A stretch of 24,995 bases of DNA from CAYJFD01 sp964369605 (lineage in GTDB: Bacteria; Bacteroidota; Bacteroidia; Bacteroidales; UBA932): contig CAYJFD010000031.1 in assembly GCA_964369605.1 (NCBI GenBank), positions 1 to 24,995 on the forward strand, written 5' to 3'. The notes beneath the pieces are model-generated. The model had not been told where the DNA came from, ran no database searches, and was given only the letters and a program-made list of their open reading frames with translations. Both the position numbers and the translations under genes were made by a program. Below, piece after piece: positions 9,116 to 16,224 of this stretch. Position 1 is the first letter of the stretch. Every line of letters starts with the position of its first letter.

Positions 9116-9186
9116 TATAATAAATTTACAAAATCACATAAAATATTTACGATTTCGAAAAATAATTGTACGTTTTTATAAAAAAT

Positions 9187-9203
9187 CAACATAATCTATG
9201 TTG
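9187..9203. promoter_or_regulatory. Operator-like palindrome CAACATA-N3-TATGTTG
   Basis: A perfect 7-bp inverted repeat with a 3-nt centre. Its right end (TTG, 9201-9203) is the -33 element of the plus-strand promoter, so a bound protein would block it. It lies between two divergent genes and could also act on the fimbrillin-family gene. Confidence 0.55.
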
Positions 9204-9230
9204 TAGTTTCATGTTATTTTTGTATATTTG
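9200..9230 (+). promoter_or_regulatory. Promoter of the TPR-AraC regulator operon
   Basis: GTTG (9200-9203), a 19-nt spacer and TATATTTG (9223-9230) fit the Bacteroidota promoter form closely. The expected start is near 9237, about 22 nt before the ATG at 9259. This also excludes the upstream in-frame codon at 9166 as the start. Confidence 0.75.
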
Positions 9231-9258
9231 CAAACAAGACACTACTTACAACCAAGCG

Positions 9259-10632
9259 ATGAAAATCAAAATATACTTAACATATACGACTATATTCTTT
9301 ACCTTATTTTTTTTCTCTGCGTGTCAAAACAACAGTAGAAACTCAAAACAGGAAGGTAAGGCAAATCTTGAGATAGAAGAATACATTTCTCTTCTTGAAA
9401 AAGACTCTCTGAACACTAAACTAATTATTACGCTTGGGAATTATTACTCAAAGCAAGGGAATATTGAGAAACTAATCGAGTTTGCAACACCTATATATAG
9501 TAAGGCTTCAAAGCAAAAAGACTCTGCGGCATTAATTCACTGTAGTGCACTTTTAGCTAATGCCTACAATATAAATGAAAAAATAGACTCACTTAATAAG
9601 TATCTAGAAATACTTTCTGGTTATGATCTAAAAGATTACCCTAGCATAAGAGGACTAGTAGATAATATTAAAGGAGGGTATTATTTAAACTACTCCATTG
9701 ACTACCCTAGGTCACTAAGCCATTTCATTAGCGCTTATGAACAGATAAAGACCTATGATTATCCTGACAATAAAATAATCATTCTTAATAATATAGTAGA
9801 AATTTGCTATGCACTTGAGGATCCGAGTGGTATATTTTATGCGAGAGAGGCCCTGAAACTTACAGATGAAGAAGGAGTAGATAAATACTCGCACTCCCAA
9901 GCAAATTCAGCTTTAGCTAAAATGCTACTACTAAATAATCAGACTGATTCAGCGATATTTTATGCTCTTAAAGCGGACAATTATCTCGCAGATAATCAAA
10001 ATAATTACAAAACTAACACTCAGTTTCTTTTAGGAGATATTTATTATCAAAGAAACGACTTCACAACTGCCCAGAAATATTATCAAAGTGCGTTAAAGAT
10101 TTCAGATAGCTCTATTCGCAGAGTTCATGCTAAGATATTGTTAAATTATGGGCACAATATGTTTAGATTGAAGGAGTTTGAAAAGGCGATCGAGATTTAC
10201 AAACAGGGCATTAATGCAAGTGCTAACATCCATGAGATAGAAACGAAGCGAGACCTATATATATCATTATTTGAGGCTTATTATATGCTAAACATAGAAG
10301 AGCAGGCAACTGAATATTACAGCAAATACTATATTCTCAGGGACAGCATTCAGAAATTAAAACAAAACACTCAGAAGTTCAACAGTCATACTGTTTTTAG
10401 ACATAGTGAAGAATTTAAAAACGATATTCTATCAGAAAACAGTAAAAATACTGATTTTGGGCTTAATAACTCATCACTATTTAGCTCTATCTTAATAGTA
10501 TTATTGATAATAGTTGTGACTTATCTTATTTTAAATCAAAGAAACAAGAAGGTCAAGGGGATGTGGAAAATAACAGTCAAAAAGAAAAAACAAATACTGA
10601 AACGGAAATTATTCCCCCATCATCCGAAATAA
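9259..10632 (+). CDS. TPR sensor part of a frameshifted TPR-transmembrane-AraC regulator
   Basis: 457 aa from ATG 9259. The frame also opens at 9166, but that lies upstream of the promoter and would bury the signal sequence. The start gives a signal/lipobox-like segment ending FFFSAC (C22). TPR helices follow, for example GDIYYQRNDFTTAQKYYQSA and AIEIYKQGINAS. One membrane helix lies at about residues 408-428 (ILIVLLIIVVTYLIL). Bacteroidota regulators of this layout continue into a cytoplasmic linker and an AraC-type HTH. Here the frame instead ends 30 or so residues after the membrane helix in a lysine-rich tail, while the HTH continues in the -1 frame at 10563. A one-base deletion, for example in GGGG at 10557-10560, would explain this. 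It may be a pseudogene, a sequencing error, a phase switch or a recoded gene. Confidence 0.8.
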   Translation: MKIKIYLTYTTIFFTLFFFSACQNNSRNSKQEGKANLEIEEYISLLEKDSLNTKLIITLGNYYSKQGNIEKLIEFATPIYSKASKQKDSAALIHCSALLANAYNINEKIDSLNKYLEILSGYDLKDYPSIRGLVDNIKGGYYLNYSIDYPRSLSHFISAYEQIKTYDYPDNKIIILNNIVEICYALEDPSGIFYAREALKLTDEEGVDKYSHSQANSALAKMLLLNNQTDSAIFYALKADNYLADNQNNYKTNTQFLLGDIYYQRNDFTTAQKYYQSALKISDSSIRRVHAKILLNYGHNMFRLKEFEKAIEIYKQGINASANIHEIETKRDLYISLFEAYYMLNIEEQATEYYSKYYILRDSIQKLKQNTQKFNSHTVFRHSEEFKNDILSENSKNTDFGLNNSSLFSSILIVLLIIVVTYLILNQRNKKVKGMWKITVKKKKQILKRKLFPHHPK

Positions 10633-10988
10633 CACCTATAACTAGACCGAATAATGAGACTATTATTTTCAGAAAGTTAGAATCATTAATGCAAAATGAT
10701 TATCTTTATAGGCAAAACCTAAGTTTAGAAGATGTGGCAAAGCTTCTAAAGACAAATAGAACATATATATCTAGTTCCATAAATACTTGCTCTGGTTCGA
10801 ATTTTTCCAACTATATAAACTCATACCGAATCAAGGAAGCTAAGGAAATTTTACTGTCAAAGGATAATGATAAATCGATTGAAGATATCTCGTCTTTCCT
10901 TGGATTTAATAATATATCCTCGTTTTATAGGGCTTTTAAAGCAGAAGTAGGATGTTCCCCAAAAAAATATATTAATATTAAAACTTAA
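10563..10988 (+). CDS. AraC-type HTH part of the split regulator
   Basis: 141 aa from GTG 10563, overlapping the TPR frame by 70 nt. The frame is open upstream to about 10500 without a strong start codon or Shine-Dalgarno, which argues that it was once fused to the TPR part. The C-terminal 100 residues are an AraC/XylS double HTH: LSLEDVAKLLKTNRTYISSS and SIEDISSFLGFNNISSFYRA, then FKAEVGCSPKKY. The linker with NNETIIFRKLESLM is typical for membrane-anchored AraC regulators of Bacteroidota. If the two parts are made separately, this soluble HTH would lack its sensor. Likely targets are the adjoining lipoprotein and barrel genes or the divergent fimbrillin-family gene, through the palindrome at 9187-9203; this is inferred. 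Confidence 0.8.
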   Translation: MENNSQKEKTNTETEIIPPSSEITPITRPNNETIIFRKLESLMQNDYLYRQNLSLEDVAKLLKTNRTYISSSINTCSGSNFSNYINSYRIKEAKEILLSKDNDKSIEDISSFLGFNNISSFYRAFKAEVGCSPKKYINIKT

Positions 10989-10993
10989 TAACT

Positions 10994-11659
10994 ATGAAAA
11001 ATTTAAGTCTAAGGGTATTACCTATTATAATTCTACTGCTAGTTCTCGGCAGCTGTAATCGTGTATATCACTATTATTCATATTCTTATGTGCTTCAATA
11101 CGATGAGATAGAGGACTTTCAACCAAAGGTATACAAACGACAATATACAGATGATATAGATCCATACTGTATCGAACTTCGATTCAGTTCATCACGTAGC
11201 GCTTCATTTCTCTCTGAGAGTCAAGATAGGGCTTGGTATTACCAGCAAAGTATAGAGAACTGTGATACTTCTTATAATAGAGAGGTCGGATTAATTTTGG
11301 ATATGATTTACTCAGATAACATTTCTTGGTCTGATAACCTAGTGAGTATTAATGTAGTTAGCGATAAGGATTTCGATAGTGATCACCCAGCTGGCACTTC
11401 ATTAAATGATTTAATATACATAAGATATACTAGTGCATACAAATATATAAATAACGACTATGATGACTCATTTACTCCTGAACCTGAAGAGGAATATTTA
11501 TCTGAGATAGACCAGAATGATCTAAAAATACTTGTATATGAGACTCCGAGATTATCATTTGCTCGCCTCTCGGATAGTAGAGAAACGCATACTCTTAGCA
11601 TTACAGTTATGCTTGATGATGGTCGAAAGTTTACTAGTGATGTTAATTATTCATTCTAA
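10994..11659 (+). CDS. Hypothetical lipoprotein
   Basis: 221 aa, beginning 5 nt after the AraC stop. Signal peptide with lipobox LGSC (C21), then a tyrosine-rich stretch YHYYSYSYVLQYDE. The rest is acidic and beta-rich, with EPEEEY at about residue 155 and a closing MLDDGRKFTSDVNYSF. I do not recognise the family. Its position between the split regulator and a probable outer-membrane barrel suggests an envelope component controlled by that regulator, but no activity can be assigned. Confidence 0.75.
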   Translation: MKNLSLRVLPIIILLLVLGSCNRVYHYYSYSYVLQYDEIEDFQPKVYKRQYTDDIDPYCIELRFSSSRSASFLSESQDRAWYYQQSIENCDTSYNREVGLILDMIYSDNISWSDNLVSINVVSDKDFDSDHPAGTSLNDLIYIRYTSAYKYINNDYDDSFTPEPEEEYLSEIDQNDLKILVYETPRLSFARLSDSRETHTLSITVMLDDGRKFTSDVNYSF

Positions 11660-11670
11660 ATTTATTAATC

Positions 11671-12273
11671 ATGAGACTATTATTTTCAAGCATCATACTA
11701 ATTATCTTTTCTACAACTCTTATAGCTAGAGAAAGTCAGGAAGAAAAAAATAGAAACTTTACGTCTAAACACAGCATTGAGTTATCTTGGGCAAGGGCTC
11801 CTTATGACTACAGAAGCACTAGTAGCCTGATATTTAACCATATAGGAGAACAAGCTCCTTCTCCGATTATTTCAGAGACAGGTATAATGGCCCTTAGTTA
11901 TGTCTATCGTGCCAAATCGTGGTTTGAATTTTCAGGAACATTCACTTTCTCTCAATGCAAATATGAAAACATAATTCCCGATGATAGTTTTTCTATGGCC
12001 TCCAGATTTCTTATACTCCCATCAGCGAAATTAATTTGGTGCAAGGGGCGCTATATTAGCCTATCTTCATCTATCGGTTTTGGAGTCGGGGTACAATATG
12101 GAGATCACTATTCTTCATTAACCGATGTAAGAAAGGGTGTCACTGATACTATTTTCCCTATTTTTCAATTTAATCTAATAAGTGCCGAAATAGGAGGAAA
12201 AATTTACGGAATAGCTCAGCTTGGAATCGGTGATTTAGGCTATACTAGAATAGGCCTAGGCTTCAAGTTCTAA
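11671..12273 (+). CDS. Probable small outer-membrane beta-barrel protein
   Basis: 200 aa. Signal peptide of about 20 residues ends LIARES. The mature part shows alternating hydrophobic/polar strands with aromatic girdles, such as SIELSWARAPYD, ISLSSSIGFGVGVQYG and RIGLGFKF. It ends in phenylalanine after a glycine-rich strand, as expected for a barrel recognised by the BAM complex. The length suits an 8-strand barrel. It lies 11 nt after the lipoprotein gene and 22 nt before a terminator, so it is the last gene of the regulator operon. The exact family is not recognised. Confidence 0.72.
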   Translation: MRLLFSSIILIIFSTTLIARESQEEKNRNFTSKHSIELSWARAPYDYRSTSSLIFNHIGEQAPSPIISETGIMALSYVYRAKSWFEFSGTFTFSQCKYENIIPDDSFSMASRFLILPSAKLIWCKGRYISLSSSIGFGVGVQYGDHYSSLTDVRKGVTDTIFPIFQFNLISAEIGGKIYGIAQLGIGDLGYTRIGLGFKF

Positions 12274-12294
12274 TTTGTCTGTATAAATATAACT

Positions 12295-12337
12295 AAAGGC
12301 TTATTTCTTCTGTAAAAGAATATATAAGCCTTTTTTT
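12295..12337 (+). terminator. Rho-independent terminator of the regulator operon
   Basis: AAAGGCTTAT (12295-12304) pairs perfectly with ATAAGCCTTT (12324-12333), with an inner TTCTT/AAGAA extension and T-run at 12331-12337. It separates the barrel gene from the MarR operon. Confidence 0.9.
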
Positions 12338-12349
12338 ATGAGAAAATAA

Positions 12350-12391
12350 TAGTAAATAATTTTACTATCTTTATTGTTTACAGTAAATAAT
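12350..12391. promoter_or_regulatory. Two operator-like palindromes upstream of the MarR gene
   Basis: Site 1, TAGTAAATAATTTTACTA (12350-12367), has perfect 7-bp arms around TAAT. Site 2, ATTGTTTACAGTAAATAAT (12373-12391), is a 19-bp palindrome with one mismatched pair. Both share the half-site GTAAA/TTTAC. A near-repeat of 22 bp (12351-12372 and 12382-12403, 20 identical) adds to the pattern at a 31-bp spacing. Site 2 covers the promoter -33 region and spacer, as expected for a self-repressing MarR protein. Confidence 0.7.
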
Positions 12392-12404
12392 AATACTATC
12401 TTTG
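12374..12404 (+). promoter_or_regulatory. Promoter of the MarR-cysteate synthase operon
   Basis: TTG (12374-12376), a 20-nt spacer and a perfect TATCTTTG (12397-12404) give a start near 12410, about 12 nt before the ATG at 12423. Confidence 0.72.
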
Positions 12405-12422
12405 TAGAGTAAAATAAAATTT

Positions 12423-12875
12423 ATGTTATTAATAAAACAAGTGGGGGTTTACTTAAACCTTATTCATAATAAATTCAAGCACTGCTTACATAAGTCTCTT
12501 AAAGACCAAGGTGTAGACCTTAGTCCTGAGCAGTTTTTGCTTATGGATATACTTTGGAACAAAGGGCCGATGCCGCAGCAAGTTATAGCTGACATTCTTT
12601 TAAAAGACAAGAATTCTATTACTAAACTAATTGATACTCTTGAGAAAAAAGGACAAGTAGAAAGAATTCCTGATAAGATAGATCGCAGACAAAAAATTAT
12701 AGCTCCTACACAAATCGCTCTCGAAAGAAGGGATGCGGTTAAACTTATAGCTACAGAATCTGTCTTAGATATTTTAAAGAATATCCCAGAGGACGAACTG
12801 CATGTTTTCTTAAAAGTAACACGTCAAATCGAAGAAAATATAAACAAAATACTTGACAAAGAGGAAAAAATATAA
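12423..12875 (+). CDS. MarR-family transcriptional regulator
   Basis: 150 aa, the usual MarR length. The winged helix is clear: PMPQQVIADILLKDKNSITK is helix-turn-helix, then LIDTLEKKGQVERIPDKID and RRQKII form the wing, with the D-x-R-x motif typical of the family. N- and C-terminal helices (LNLIHNKFKHCLHKSL and LKVTRQIEENINKIL) would form the dimer interface. MarR proteins usually repress their own operon and release DNA on ligand binding or cysteine oxidation; the single cysteine here (in KFKHCLHK) is in the N-terminal helix and could be a sensor, though this is speculation. The gene lies directly after two palindromes and 6 nt before the cysteate synthase gene, which is the obvious target. 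Confidence 0.9.
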   Translation: MLLIKQVGVYLNLIHNKFKHCLHKSLKDQGVDLSPEQFLLMDILWNKGPMPQQVIADILLKDKNSITKLIDTLEKKGQVERIPDKIDRRQKIIAPTQIALERRDAVKLIATESVLDILKNIPEDELHVFLKVTRQIEENINKILDKEEKI

Positions 12876-12881
12876 TATACT

Positions 12882-14177
12882 ATGATAGATTTTAAAGAAA
12901 CCGTATACTCGCTTGTAAATTTAGAAACAGATCGTGTATTCAAAGATTCAGGCTGGGATAACTCAGATCCACTATATTCAGAGCCGACTCTAATTAGGAG
13001 TTTATATGCAAATAAGCAGCTGGAACTTAAGGGAGATAAGTACGGACTATATACATTTTGTGACTGGCTCCCAGTAAATAAGATACTTCAAGATTCAGCT
13101 CCTACTATTACTTATAAAAGTGAAAGATTAGCAGCCCATCTTGGCTTAAGTGACTTGAATATTTCTTTTTCTGGATACTGGCCTGAGAAAGGGGCAAATA
13201 TGACCACGGCTTCATTTAAGGAAACTGAAGCTTTCTCTGTATGCGGAAGACTACCTAAGGATAATAAAAAGGTCCTTGTTGTAGCGTCTGCTGGAAATAC
13301 AGCTAGAGCATTTGCTAAGGTATGTTCTAAGAATAATATTCCTCTTTTGCTTTTTGTCCCTGAGGACAATATCAACGCTTTATGGTTTAATGAGAAGATA
13401 AATGACTGTGTTAAGTTAATCTCTACACCTAAGGGAAGCGACTACTTTGACGCTATACACTTATCTTCAATCGTTTGTAGCGGTTCAGATATGTTTCTTG
13501 AAGAAGGAGGAGCTAAAAACGTAGCTAGAAGAGATGGAATGGGAACTACTGTTCTATCTTGCGCAACGACCATAGGAAGGATTCCAGATGCCTACTTTCA
13601 GGCTATTGGAAGTGGAACAGGTGTTATAGCTGCATGGGAGGCCAACTTACGTTTAATTAGGGATGGTAGATTTGGGAATAATAAGATGAAGTTATTTCCG
13701 TCTCAAAATTCTCCATTTACTCCTATGTACGATGCATGGCAAGAGACAAGTAGATCCCTGTTTGAGATGGATGCCCAAGAAGCTAGAAAACTTGCCCTTC
13801 AAATAGAAGCGAAGGTTCTTTCAAATAGAAAGCCTCCCTACTCTATTCGAGGTGGAGTATTCGACGCCCTTATGGACACTGATGGTGCTATGGAAAAAAT
13901 CACAAACCAGGAAGTTCTTAAGCAGTGTGAGTGTTTTAAACAATTAGAGGGAATAGATATTAACCCAGCAGCTGCTGTTGCTCTACAAGGTATGATTAAC
14001 TCTATTGAATCTGGAAAGGTTAAAAAAGACGATTGTTTAATGTTAAATATTACTGGTGGTGGAGAGGAGCTATTCAAATCTCATTATGAAATTTGCTACC
14101 TAGAACCATCTCTTATAATATCGCCTGAAGAAGATCAAGACTCTATCATTGAAAGAGCTGAGGCTTTATTTATTTAA
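12882..14177 (+). CDS. Cysteate synthase (threonine synthase-like, PLP-dependent)
   Basis: 431 aa. Fold type II PLP enzyme related to threonine synthase. The PLP lysine is K113 in TASFKETEAF; the substrate loop is ASAGNTARAFA; the phosphate-binding turn is GSGTG. The motifs FSGYWPEKGA, NVARRDGMGT, RDGRFG and NRKPPYS match, as I recall them, the archaeal cysteate synthase that turns O-phosphoserine and sulfite into L-cysteate and phosphate. They differ from ordinary threonine synthase. The N-terminal zinc-like cysteines of the archaeal enzyme are absent. In methanogens the product goes to coenzyme M; in Bacteroidota it more likely feeds sulfonolipids, whose acyltransferase and reductase genes are not in this window. 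The gene begins 6 nt after the MarR gene, so repression by that protein is likely. A misassigned threonine synthase is the main alternative. Confidence 0.85.
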   Translation: MIDFKETVYSLVNLETDRVFKDSGWDNSDPLYSEPTLIRSLYANKQLELKGDKYGLYTFCDWLPVNKILQDSAPTITYKSERLAAHLGLSDLNISFSGYWPEKGANMTTASFKETEAFSVCGRLPKDNKKVLVVASAGNTARAFAKVCSKNNIPLLLFVPEDNINALWFNEKINDCVKLISTPKGSDYFDAIHLSSIVCSGSDMFLEEGGAKNVARRDGMGTTVLSCATTIGRIPDAYFQAIGSGTGVIAAWEANLRLIRDGRFGNNKMKLFPSQNSPFTPMYDAWQETSRSLFEMDAQEARKLALQIEAKVLSNRKPPYSIRGGVFDALMDTDGAMEKITNQEVLKQCECFKQLEGIDINPAAAVALQGMINSIESGKVKKDDCLMLNITGGGEELFKSHYEICYLEPSLIISPEEDQDSIIERAEALFI

Positions 14178-14178
14178 C

Positions 14179-14184
14179 AGGAGA
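14179..14184 (+). promoter_or_regulatory. Strong Shine-Dalgarno for the glucosaminidase gene
   Basis: AGGAGA sits 7 nt before ATG 14192, in the short gap after the cysteate synthase stop. Most other starts in the window lack any such motif, as is usual in Bacteroidota. Confidence 0.6.
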
Positions 14185-14191
14185 CCGCACC

Positions 14192-15166
14192 ATGAAATAC
14201 ATAATTTACTCCTTATTTCTGTTTCTTGCCTCAAATGTTATTGCTTTAGCACAAAACACAGATAGAGAGACATATATCCTTGAACACAAGGATATTGCGA
14301 TAAGACAAATGCGCGCGTTTGGAATCCCTGCAAGTATTACACTTGCGCAGGGCTGCTTAGAATCTGGTAATGGAAAGTCCACTCTTGCTGTTAAAGCGAA
14401 TAACCACTTTGGAATCAAGTGCCACGATTGGAAGGGTCCGTCTATTAGAATCGATGATGATGCTCCAAATGAGTGTTTCAGAAAGTATCGCGACAAGGAG
14501 GATTCGTATGAGGACCACTCGAATTTTTTAAGATATAGGGACCGTTATGCCTTTCTTTTTGATTATGAGATCACGGATTATAAAGCCTGGGCATACGGAC
14601 TGAAAAAGGCTGGTTATGCAACTGATCCTAAATATGCAAATAAGCTAATAAAGATTATTGAAGAGCATAGACTAGATCGTTACGATAAGGAAGGTCTATC
14701 TTCAAGAATTATCAATAGATCTAAGGTACCAAGCCCGGCAGAGCTAGAAAAATTAGAAATTTATATACCTAAAAAGAGCTCAAGGCTTTATAAGTATTCA
14801 TCTATCAGGACTTTGTACACTAGAAATAAAGTAACATATATTATAGCTGGGCCTAATGATAGTTATGAGAGTATTGCTAGGGAATATAATCTGTTTACAA
14901 ATGAATTACTAAGATTTAATGATTTAGACAAGAATAGAGAGATAGCTCCTGGTACTATTGTATATATTGAGAAGAAAAGAAATAAGGCTGCTAAGCGTTT
15001 AGATATACATATTGCAGAAGATGGGGACAGCTATTATGAGATAGCCCAACGTTATGCTATCAGACTAAGTAGTATCTACAAGTTTAACGAACTTAATTCT
15101 GACTATACAGAACCATTTAAGGATGAATCGATTCATCTGAGAAAATATAAATACAAGAGATTCTAA
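14192..15166 (+). CDS. GH73 glucosaminidase with LysM repeats
   Basis: 324 aa. Signal peptide ends ALAQ at about residue 21. Residues 28-165 are a GH73 (FlgJ/LytG-type) N-acetylglucosaminidase: ITLAQGCLESGNGKS with catalytic E57, then NNHFGIKCHDW, FRKYRDKEDSYEDHSNFL and AWAYGLKKAGYATD. Two LysM-like repeats follow (about 214-262 and 273-321: DSYESIAREYNL, GDSYYEIAQRYAI) that would bind peptidoglycan. The protein acts in the periplasm on the glycan strands. It lies 14 nt after cysteate synthase and 2 nt before mltG, so wall cleavage enzymes appear co-transcribed with a possible sulfonolipid gene. Family and role are clear; the cell-cycle role is not. Confidence 0.92.
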   Translation: MKYIIYSLFLFLASNVIALAQNTDRETYILEHKDIAIRQMRAFGIPASITLAQGCLESGNGKSTLAVKANNHFGIKCHDWKGPSIRIDDDAPNECFRKYRDKEDSYEDHSNFLRYRDRYAFLFDYEITDYKAWAYGLKKAGYATDPKYANKLIKIIEEHRLDRYDKEGLSSRIINRSKVPSPAELEKLEIYIPKKSSRLYKYSSIRTLYTRNKVTYIIAGPNDSYESIAREYNLFTNELLRFNDLDKNREIAPGTIVYIEKKRNKAAKRLDIHIAEDGDSYYEIAQRYAIRLSSIYKFNELNSDYTEPFKDESIHLRKYKYKRF

Positions 15167-15168
15167 GA

Positions 15169-16224
15169 ATGAACCTGTTTAACGCAAGAAATAAAAGTAG
15201 AGTAATAGCTATCATAGCTTTTGTTGGCCTCCTAGCAGTTTTTCTATTAGGCTTATATTATATGAGGCATAAGAAAGCAAATGTTGAGAAGTCATACACA
15301 TTATATATTTATGATGAGACCACTTATGACCAACTTTTAGATTCGCTTGAGAGTTCTGGCTGCCTAAAGAATTTAAAGACATTCGAGTATGTTGCCAAGA
15401 AGATGTTACTTCCTGATAACCTCAAACCTGGTAAGTATCAAATATCAAAGGGTATGAGTAATCAATATATTATTCGCTCTATCATAAAGAAGTGGGAAAA
15501 GCCAACACGGCTTGTACTTTCTGGCAATATTAGAGACACTCGAAAGCTTGCATACATACTTTCAAGGCAACTAGAGGCAGATTCAAGTGAATTTTATAGC
15601 GTTCTATCTGACAAGAATTTGATAGATAGTCTGGGCTTCAATGAGTTTGATTTTATTGGTATGTTTATCCCAAATACTTATGAAGTATACTGGAGTGACT
15701 CTCCTAAAGAAATTATCTTAAGAATGCACAAGGAATATACTAAATTTTGGAATGCACAGAGAATCAGTAAGGCTGAAAAGTTAAAATTAAGTCCATCTGA
15801 GGTAGGAACGCTAGCTTCTATTGTAGCCTCCGAGAGTAACTACAAAAAAGAATTGCCAATTATTGCTGGTGTGTATTTAAATAGGCTTAAGAAAAATATG
15901 AAATTACAGGCAGATCCCACTGTTAGGTATATTGCGATAGTTGACGAGCCTGACCTTAGACGAATTCTTAAAAAGCACCTTCGTATGGAATCTCCCTATA
16001 ACACTTATATTCACAAGGGGCTTCCTCCAGGGCCAATTTGTATGCCATCGATAGCTGCGATAGACGCAGTATTAAATCCGACTAGACACGATTATCTCTA
16101 CTTTTGTGCTGAAGAAAATTTAGATGGCACACACGCCTTTGCATCTAACTATGTTGAACACCTAGTAAATGCTAGAAAATATCAAAGGGCTATAAGTGAG
16201 CTGCAGAAAAAATCTAAAGACTAG
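15169..16224 (+). CDS. mltG: Endolytic murein transglycosylase MltG
   Basis: 351 aa. A short cytoplasmic N-terminus and one membrane helix (about 13-30, VIAIIAFVGLLAVFLLGLYY) anchor a periplasmic YceG/MltG domain. The catalytic motif is ASIVASESNYKKELPIIAG, with E222 matching the family glutamate, followed by the conserved VYLNRL, MKLQADPTVRY and the SPYNTYIHKGLPPGPI region. MltG cuts nascent peptidoglycan strands and sets glycan length. The first glutamate of the usual E-x-E/T pair is alanine here, which may be normal variation. The gene ends in a CTAG that is also the end of convergent pdxB, so no terminator fits between them. Confidence 0.95.
   Translation: MNLFNARNKSRVIAIIAFVGLLAVFLLGLYYMRHKKANVEKSYTLYIYDETTYDQLLDSLESSGCLKNLKTFEYVAKKMLLPDNLKPGKYQISKGMSNQYIIRSIIKKWEKPTRLVLSGNIRDTRKLAYILSRQLEADSSEFYSVLSDKNLIDSLGFNEFDFIGMFIPNTYEVYWSDSPKEIILRMHKEYTKFWNAQRISKAEKLKLSPSEVGTLASIVASESNYKKELPIIAGVYLNRLKKNMKLQADPTVRYIAIVDEPDLRRILKKHLRMESPYNTYIHKGLPPGPICMPSIAAIDAVLNPTRHDYLYFCAEENLDGTHAFASNYVEHLVNARKYQRAISELQKKSKD

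Noticed and set aside
9166..9258. Upstream extension of the TPR gene to 9166
   Set aside because: It includes the promoter -33/-7 boxes and the palindrome, and would bury the signal sequence that begins at 9259.
13112..13375. Minus-strand reading frame inside cysteate synthase
   Set aside because: Opposite-strand shadow of a well-supported gene, without a start signal or family resemblance.
12882..14177. Plain threonine synthase
   Set aside because: The PLP fold fits, but FSGYWPEKGA and the other motifs point to cysteate synthase, and the context is not amino-acid biosynthesis.
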